From: Pseudomonadota bacterium
GTDB lineage: Bacteria > Desulfobacterota > JADFVX01
Direction: 5' to 3'
Assembly: GCA_015222755.1 (NCBI GenBank)
Contig: JADFVX010000010.1
Location: 1 to 20,368, forward strand
Length of the DNA: 20,368 bases
Part shown: positions 15,536 through 20,368 of the stretch, in pieces
Position numbering within the stretch: position 1 is the first letter of the stretch
Layout: each line of letters opens with the position of its first letter
The notes under the pieces: generated by a model
What the model was told of the DNA's origin: nothing
Database searches by the model: none
The model's input: the letters and a program-made list of their open reading frames with translations, nothing else
Made by a program: the position numbers and the translations under genes

Positions 15536-17257
15536 ATGCGTGAAGAATTGAGAAAGCAGACTGCTCAGAAAAACCACAACACAAGCAGTGATAGTGACAA
15601 GGCGGCACGGCTAAATAAGCCCATTAAAGAGCTTGTCGATGAACCTAGCGGGCTGTTGAATAGTGCACAAAACTCACTGCAAAAACAGCTTGAACGATTA
15701 AAAGCTGCACAAGAAGCACACTATACCTGTGAGATGCGCTACGCACTGGTTCTGGAAGGTGCCAGAGACGGCCTGTGGGATCGAAACCTTATCACTGGCG
15801 AAGTCTACTTCTCACCTCGCTGGAAGAAGATAATCGGCTTCGAAGATGACGAATTCCCCAATGATTACAAGGCCCTTATAAAAAGAATTCATCCGGATGA
15901 CCTGAAGCGTGTGCAAGACACAGTACAAAGACACTTCAGGGGAGAAACCGATGTCTACCTTTGCGACTTCAGGATAAAGCATAGAAACGGTTCATACTGC
16001 TGGGTCCTTGCAAGAGGGGCTAGCCGCAGAGATGACAGCGGCAAGGTTATTCAGTTTGCCGGCTCTCATACTGACATTACGCAAGAAAAAAAGCTGGAAG
16101 AGGAAATGCTTAAGACTCAAAAGCTTGAATCTGTGGGTCTGTTAGCTGGCGGCGTCGCCCACGATTTCAACAACCTGCTAACGGCTATTGTGGGGAATAT
16201 AAGTGTTGCCAAAGAATGCCTGAATGAACAGGATGAGGTCTTTGATATGTTGACGGCAGCCGAAAAAGCAAGCTTTCGCGCCAGAGACCTCACAAAGCAG
16301 CTTCTCACCCTTTCAAAGGGTGGTGCTCCAGCAAAAAAAGTTTCATCTGTTGCCCAGCTTATTAGAGAAACTGCCAGGCTTTCACTTAGAGGATCCAACG
16401 TCAACTGCCGCTGCCACCTGCCTGACAAACTATGGCTTGCCGAAATCGATGAAGTACAGATAAGTCAGGTTATCAGTAACCTGGCCATAAATGCCAAACA
16501 TGCAATGCCAGAAGGGGGCATTGTTACAATAAAGGCCGATAATATCATAATTAATGAAGACCGCTGCAGATCCCTCAAAAATGGCAAGTATATAAAGATC
16601 ATAATAAAAGATAAGGGCTGCGGCATAAAGAAGGAAAACCTGCATAAAATATTTGAACCATACTTTACAACCAAAGAGTCAGGCACGGGTCTGGGACTGG
16701 CAACAAGTTTTTCTATAATAAAAAAACACCACGGACACATTGAGATCGAATCTGAACCGGACATGGGCACAAAAGTGCAACTTTATCTGCCAGCTTCAAC
16801 ACATAAAAAGCTAGCAGCACAAAAAAAGGAAACGACAAGAAAATTTAGAGGAAAGAGTCTTGGCAAAATACTTATCATGGATGACGATGAAATAGTCTGT
16901 CAGGCCCTGGAGTTGCTTCTGAAAAAAACAACTGACTATGAAACAGTCTTTGCAAAAGATGGTGCAGAGACAATAAGGCTATACAAAAAGGCAAAAAGAG
17001 CAGCTAATCCCTTTGGCGCTGTCATAATGGACCTTACCATACCGGGCGGCATGGGAGGTAAAGAGACCATTGAAAAACTTAAAAGATTTGACCCCAATGT
17101 AAAGGCAATAGTATGCAGCGGCTATTCCGAAGACCCCGTTATGTCGGACTACAGGAATTACGGTTTTTGCGATATGCTTGCAAAACCTTACCGCATAGAG
17201 GACATGAAGAAAAAACTGGAAAACCTTATTACCTGCGAAAGCATCTGCAAGCATTAA
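15536..17257 (+). CDS. Soluble hybrid PAS-histidine kinase-receiver protein
   Basis: A 573-residue cytoplasmic signalling protein with no membrane segment. Order: a polar, partly coiled N-terminus (1-65); one PAS domain of the PAS_3 type (about 68-185, ending GSHTDITQEKKLEEE); HisKA with phospho-acceptor His209 (LAGGVAHDFNNLLTA); HATPase with N box NLAINAKHAMP (315-325), KDKGCGIK (358-365) and EPYFTTKESGTGLGLA (374-389); and a C-terminal receiver (about 441-565) with Asp499 (VIMDLTIPGGMGG), Ser528 and Lys550 (LAKPYR). This arrangement usually passes phosphate within the protein or to a separate phosphotransfer protein, because no DNA-binding domain is attached. ATG with AAAGG very close upstream; own promoter. 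Its signal and partner are not shown by the neighbourhood. Confidence 0.94.
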   Translation: MREELRKQTAQKNHNTSSDSDKAARLNKPIKELVDEPSGLLNSAQNSLQKQLERLKAAQEAHYTCEMRYALVLEGARDGLWDRNLITGEVYFSPRWKKIIGFEDDEFPNDYKALIKRIHPDDLKRVQDTVQRHFRGETDVYLCDFRIKHRNGSYCWVLARGASRRDDSGKVIQFAGSHTDITQEKKLEEEMLKTQKLESVGLLAGGVAHDFNNLLTAIVGNISVAKECLNEQDEVFDMLTAAEKASFRARDLTKQLLTLSKGGAPAKKVSSVAQLIRETARLSLRGSNVNCRCHLPDKLWLAEIDEVQISQVISNLAINAKHAMPEGGIVTIKADNIIINEDRCRSLKNGKYIKIIIKDKGCGIKKENLHKIFEPYFTTKESGTGLGLATSFSIIKKHHGHIEIESEPDMGTKVQLYLPASTHKKLAAQKKETTRKFRGKSLGKILIMDDDEIVCQALELLLKKTTDYETVFAKDGAETIRLYKKAKRAANPFGAVIMDLTIPGGMGGKETIEKLKRFDPNVKAIVCSGYSEDPVMSDYRNYGFCDMLAKPYRIEDMKKKLENLITCESICKH

Positions 17258-17471
17258 AAACCGTCCCCCCATCTTCTAATTAATACCCTTTGCATTAAGT
17301 AGGTCCTGACTTAATCAAGCATGTGAGCTCTCCCTCTAAATCCTCCCCTCACCCTACAAAATGCTTTTCTATATAGTAAACTTAAAAGGCAGAGTACAAA
17401 TAACTAAAGGGGTATTAATAGTAAATATTAACAAACCTCTTATAGAAGAATAGGCACATACCCTGAAGATG

Positions 17472-18851
17472 TCAGATCTTTTTTGCCGGTGTTCTCTTTC
17501 TTGGCCTGCGCCTTCTCCCGGATTTTCTGCTATAATCACGCTTTGGCGGAGACCAGGGCTCGGCTGTTTCCAGGAACTTATCCCACCACGCAAGCAGTTC
17601 CCCACCATCACCTTCGAGGCTATTTTTCATTTTGAAGTAGCGGAAGGCATCGGCAAAGTGAGGGTTCTTTACCCAGGTGAAGGGGCGCTTTCCGCGTATC
17701 TGGGGGAAACGCTGCTCCCCATATAAGATTCCCTTTATGGCCTCTGTATCCCTGCGGGGGATTGATATACGGGATTGAATGCCTGAGACAACCTCTTTTA
17801 CGGCGGGAAATATTGCCGGCAACTTCTGCCCAGCCGCCTCCTGAATAGACTTGGCCTTTGCCATAATAGGCCCGCAAAGTATTATTGCAAAAAGCAGCGG
17901 AACTGATACCTCCCTGCCGGATCGCATCTCGTCTTCTATCCACTGAAAGGCGTGACCCAGAAAGGTATGTGGATAACAGCCCTCTTCAATATCCAACCAA
18001 TTTTCTGTTTCAGGAAAGAGCACACCAAAAAGGCCAGTAGTCCTCATAAGCTGATAGCCCTTTTCTGCCTCATCGGAAAGCCAGAGTTTCTTCAGCTCTT
18101 CATAAAGCCGTGAAGAATTGGCGCTTAGGATATGGTCCTTAAGCTGCGCAATGGGAACAAGGCTTGGGCCGTCTATGGTGAAACCTAATTTGGCGGCAAA
18201 ACGTACCGCACGCAGCATCCTGACAGGGTCCTCACGGTAGCGCTCCTCTGGATCACCTATGAGACGGAGTTTACCCTTTTTCAGGTCTTCCAGTCCCCCG
18301 GCATAATCTATGATGGAAAAATCCCTGAGGTTATAAAACAGGGTGTTAACGGTAAAGTCACGGCGTAAGGCATCTTCGGCAGGGCTCCCCCAGACATTAT
18401 CACGAAGGATAAGACCGTCCTCAGTGTGGATACGGCCCTCTAGGGGTTTCCTTTTTGAGTCCTTGATATCCTCCTCTGTCACAGGCTGTATCGCCTTATC
18501 CCCATCTGGAGTCTCAGGCTCATGCAGCGCCCTGAATGTGGACACCTCTATGATCTCAGCCCTGAAACGTATATGAGCAATACGAAAGCGGCGGCCTATG
18601 AGGAAGGCGTTCCTGAATATGGACTTAACCTCTTCCGGCGTGGCATTGGTAACTACATCGAAGTCTTTGGGCTCCCTGCCAAGCAGGATATCACGGACGG
18701 CACCACCGGCAAGATAGGCCGTATAGCCCTGACTATTAAGACGGCGAAGCACCTTCAGCGCATTTTCGCTGATAAGCTTTCTTGATACGGGATGCCCCGA
18801 GCGCGGGACGATGACAGGGGAAGGAAGGTCACCCTTATCTATAGAGATCAT
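17472..18851 (-). CDS. pcnB: Poly(A) polymerase / CCA-type nucleotidyltransferase (PcnB-like)
   Basis: A class II nucleotidyltransferase that adds adenines to RNA 3' ends. With the ATG at 18851 it is 459 residues. Visible: GGAVRD (49-54) and the catalytic aspartates in PKDFDVVT (62-69), then IGRRFRIAHIRF, the motif that separates bacterial poly(A) polymerases from CCA-adding enzymes, RRDFTVNTLFYN, and YREDPVRMLRAVRFAAKLGF. The C-terminus is strongly basic (KSGRRRRPRKRTPAKKI), as in other PcnB proteins that bind RNA. A TTG at 18899 with AAAGG eight bases upstream is an alternative start adding 16 residues and overlapping moeA by 41 bases; residues before SPVIVPR are poorly conserved, so the choice is open. 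It follows moeA on the same strand. A CCA-adding role cannot be excluded. Confidence 0.88.
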   Translation of the reverse strand: MISIDKGDLPSPVIVPRSGHPVSRKLISENALKVLRRLNSQGYTAYLAGGAVRDILLGREPKDFDVVTNATPEEVKSIFRNAFLIGRRFRIAHIRFRAEIIEVSTFRALHEPETPDGDKAIQPVTEEDIKDSKRKPLEGRIHTEDGLILRDNVWGSPAEDALRRDFTVNTLFYNLRDFSIIDYAGGLEDLKKGKLRLIGDPEERYREDPVRMLRAVRFAAKLGFTIDGPSLVPIAQLKDHILSANSSRLYEELKKLWLSDEAEKGYQLMRTTGLFGVLFPETENWLDIEEGCYPHTFLGHAFQWIEDEMRSGREVSVPLLFAIILCGPIMAKAKSIQEAAGQKLPAIFPAVKEVVSGIQSRISIPRRDTEAIKGILYGEQRFPQIRGKRPFTWVKNPHFADAFRYFKMKNSLEGDGGELLAWWDKFLETAEPWSPPKRDYSRKSGRRRRPRKRTPAKKI

Positions 18852-18858
18852 AGGAATA

Positions 18859-20100
18859 TCAATATCCGTGGGCCTTGCGGCCCGCCTTTTCAGGGCCAAG
18901 AAGCTGAACCTTTACCTTTGCCCCAGCCTTGAACTGGCCACCCTCATCGGGGATGACAATAAGACAGTTTGAACGCGACATGGAAAGAAGGATTCCACTT
19001 CCCTGCGCGCCTGCCGAACACACGTTGTAGTGTCCGTCCTCATAGCTCAAAATACCCCGCAGAAAGTGCTTGCGGCCGGGCTTGCTGGAGACATCCTCTG
19101 TCACAATGGCCTCTACCACCGGGCGGTAGGGCGATGTATGACCTGCCATTGCACGGATCAGAGGACGGGCAAACTGCTCAAAGGAAACCATTGTAGAAAC
19201 GGGATTGCCGGGCAGACCAAAAACAGGCTTTTCAGCTTTTCTACCAAAGGCCACAGGATGCCCTGGACGCATATCTACGCGCCAGAACTTTATCTCAACG
19301 CCCAGATCCTGAAGCACCTCTTTCACATAATCATGATAACCCATAGACACGCCGCCAGAGCTGACAACTATATCGGATTTAAGGGCCTCAGACAGCTTTG
19401 TCCTCAGGTCTCCCTTGCTGTCTCTTGCAATGGCAAGGCGGACAGGCACGCCCCCAGCCTCTTCAACTTGGGCAGCAAGTGCATAGCCGTTGGAATTTGT
19501 GATCTTGTTCTCATCAAAGGGTTCGTCAAGATCCCTGATCTCATCACCTGTAACCAGTATGGCCACGGTTGGCTTCCTGTATACAGAAACAAAAGGTTTA
19601 CCCATAAGAGCCAGCATCCCGACCTCGGCAGGCCCTATAAACTGCCCGGCCTCGTAGACCTTGTCACCGACCTTTATGTTCTCTCCCTTAAGCCTTATAT
19701 CCTTACCTTTTTTTCCGGCAGCATATATGACAATGGTCTTGCCCCTGGAGCGATTGGTATCCTCTATCCTTATTATCGTATCCGCCCCTTCCGGGATAGG
19801 CGCCCCTGTCATTATACTTGTAGCCTCACCTTTTTCCAGACTTACACCGGTGATATCACCTGCATGTACATCCTCAAGAACCTTCAGTTCTACGGGATTA
19901 TCCTTGCTGGCAGAATGAACATCATCCCAGCGTACGGCAAAGCCATCCATGGCAGAATTATCTGAAGGAGGGTGAAAAATTGTACTGCAAATATCTTCGG
20001 ATATTATTCTCCCACATGCCTCGGTGATGGCTATTTTTTCGGCAGGCATCAAAACCGTTCCTTCCATTACAATTTTAAGAGCGTCTTCAACCTTCTTCAA
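18859..20100 (-). CDS. moeA: Molybdopterin molybdenumtransferase
   Basis: MoeA inserts molybdate into adenylylated molybdopterin, the last step of molybdenum cofactor synthesis, in the cytoplasm. The 413-residue protein has the N-terminal signature HPPSDNSAMDGFAVR with Asp52, GAPIPEGADTIIRIEDT, PTVAILVTGDEIRD, SNGYALAAQVEEAGG, the active-site stretch VVSSGGVSMGYHDYVKEVL, and MRPGHPVAFGR with GLPGNPVSTMVSFEQF, all in family order. The start is TTG at 20100, with AGAGG nine bases upstream; the first ATG is 11 codons in and would remove a helix normally present. No other molybdenum cofactor genes are in view. pcnB follows directly on the same strand, probably in one transcript. Confidence 0.95.
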   Translation of the reverse strand: MKKVEDALKIVMEGTVLMPAEKIAITEACGRIISEDICSTIFHPPSDNSAMDGFAVRWDDVHSASKDNPVELKVLEDVHAGDITGVSLEKGEATSIMTGAPIPEGADTIIRIEDTNRSRGKTIVIYAAGKKGKDIRLKGENIKVGDKVYEAGQFIGPAEVGMLALMGKPFVSVYRKPTVAILVTGDEIRDLDEPFDENKITNSNGYALAAQVEEAGGVPVRLAIARDSKGDLRTKLSEALKSDIVVSSGGVSMGYHDYVKEVLQDLGVEIKFWRVDMRPGHPVAFGRKAEKPVFGLPGNPVSTMVSFEQFARPLIRAMAGHTSPYRPVVEAIVTEDVSSKPGRKHFLRGILSYEDGHYNVCSAGAQGSGILLSMSRSNCLIVIPDEGGQFKAGAKVKVQLLGPEKAGRKAHGY

Positions 20101-20145
20101 TTTTCTTTACCTCTTTCCTTATTTTTCACAAACATATTAAATGAT

Positions 20146-20164
20146 CCACGCTCAGAGGACGTGG
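20146..20164. promoter_or_regulatory. Inverted repeat upstream of moeA
   Basis: CCACG, nine bases, CGTGG: a perfect five-base inverted repeat about 46 bases before the moeA start. The middle can extend pairing partly (CTC with GAG-like bases). It could be an operator or small leader hairpin of moeA; no known consensus is recognised. Confidence 0.3.
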
Positions 20165-20223
20165 CCTTGCTTTGGCCCTAAAAGGGTATGATTTTCCTTC
20201 CCGTTAAAACGCAGCCGAGTGTA

Positions 20224-20295
20224 GCAATTGCATGAGGAAGAAGGACACAAACTGTCTGAGCGAAGCGAGTTTTTGTGCCCGCCTCAGGCAAATGC
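20224..20295. repeat. Long imperfect palindrome, core GAGCGAAGCGAG
   Basis: Outer arms GCAATTGCATGAGG (20224-20237) and CCTCAGGCAAATGC (20282-20295) pair at 12 of 14 positions. Inside, GGACACAAA (20243-20251) pairs with TTTGTGCCC (20272-20280) at 8 of 9. The loop holds the near-symmetric GAGCGAAGCGAG (20259-20270). It resembles dispersed palindromic repeats I recall from deltaproteobacterial genomes; a single copy is visible here. Confidence 0.65.
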
Positions 20296-20301
20296 GTAAC
20301 G

Positions 20302-20366
20302 ATGGAAGCCAAAGGCCAAGTTTTTGGGCGGCCTTTCTTTTGCTTCTTCTTCTTTGGCCGCTCCAT
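20302..20366. repeat. Second hairpin of the right-edge element
   Basis: Outer arms ATGGA-A-GCCAAAG (20302-20314) and CTTTGGC-CGC-TCCAT (20352-20366) pair except for a small bulge. Within it AAAGGCC (20311-20317) and GGCCTTT (20330-20336) form an alternative perfect seven-pair stem with a 12-base loop, followed by a T-rich tract, so a terminator function on the plus strand is possible. Immediately adjoins the first palindrome; the element may continue past the window. Confidence 0.55.
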
Positions 20367-20368
20367 GA

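Noticed and set aside
17258..17471. A small gene or RNA in the gap between the hybrid kinase and pcnB
   Set aside because: No frame with a ribosome site, no strong hairpin with a T-run and no recognisable RNA motif on either strand.
19030..19965. A 311-codon plus-strand reading frame opposite moeA
   Set aside because: Antisense to a complete conserved gene; Cys- and His-rich random-looking composition.
20178..20366. A 62-codon lysine-rich minus-strand reading frame at the right edge
   Set aside because: It lies wholly in the palindromic element, has no recognisable domain and looks like a chance translation of the repeat.

Overview
The window looks like chromosomal DNA of a Gram-negative, respiring bacterium, most likely from the former Deltaproteobacteria (Desulfobacterota-like) or a nearby lineage. 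The grounds are indirect: a class 1B dihydroorotate dehydrogenase (PyrK/PyrD), a short-form HisG beside murA and hisD, a PcnB-type nucleotidyltransferase, NtrC-type sigma-54 signalling, a LysM lipoprotein, frequent ATA (Ile) and AGG (Arg) codons, and a palindromic element with a GAGCGAAGCGAG core at the right edge. Copper delivery proteins for a CuA-type oxidase suggest at least some aerobic respiration. The assignment is an inference. Gene density is high and no gene-free stretch exceeds 300 bases. No tRNA, rRNA, CRISPR array, insertion sequence or phage gene was seen.

Left part, all on the minus strand (1-7497). Reading in the direction of transcription: a lone cupin-like gene with a very good promoter; a four-gene cluster PCuAC copper chaperone, Sco/SenC, membrane histidine kinase, sigma-54 response regulator, the last three tightly packed or overlapping; then rimI-pyrK-pyrD, overlapping; then hflK with its own promoter, truncated by the window edge.

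Middle, all on the plus strand (7643-17257). murA (which appears to start with CTG), hisG and hisD form one packed unit. A LysM lipoprotein has a clear promoter and a strong intrinsic terminator. Then comes a three-gene unit: GCS2-family carboxylate-amine ligase, a leaderless (cytoplasmic) gamma-glutamyltranspeptidase homologue, and an M20 amidohydrolase. A soluble hybrid PAS-kinase-receiver protein with its own promoter ends this arm.

Right part, minus strand (17472-20100): moeA followed by pcnB. At 20200-20368 there are two adjacent long imperfect hairpins that resemble a dispersed repeat.

Most genes are recognisable housekeeping or regulatory types. The two arrangements most worth following are the ligase/transpeptidase/amidohydrolase operon, whose chemistry does not match a textbook glutathione pathway and whose transpeptidase seems to lack the substrate-binding arginine, and the copper-chaperone operon that carries its own two-component system with a histidine-rich loop in the sensor.
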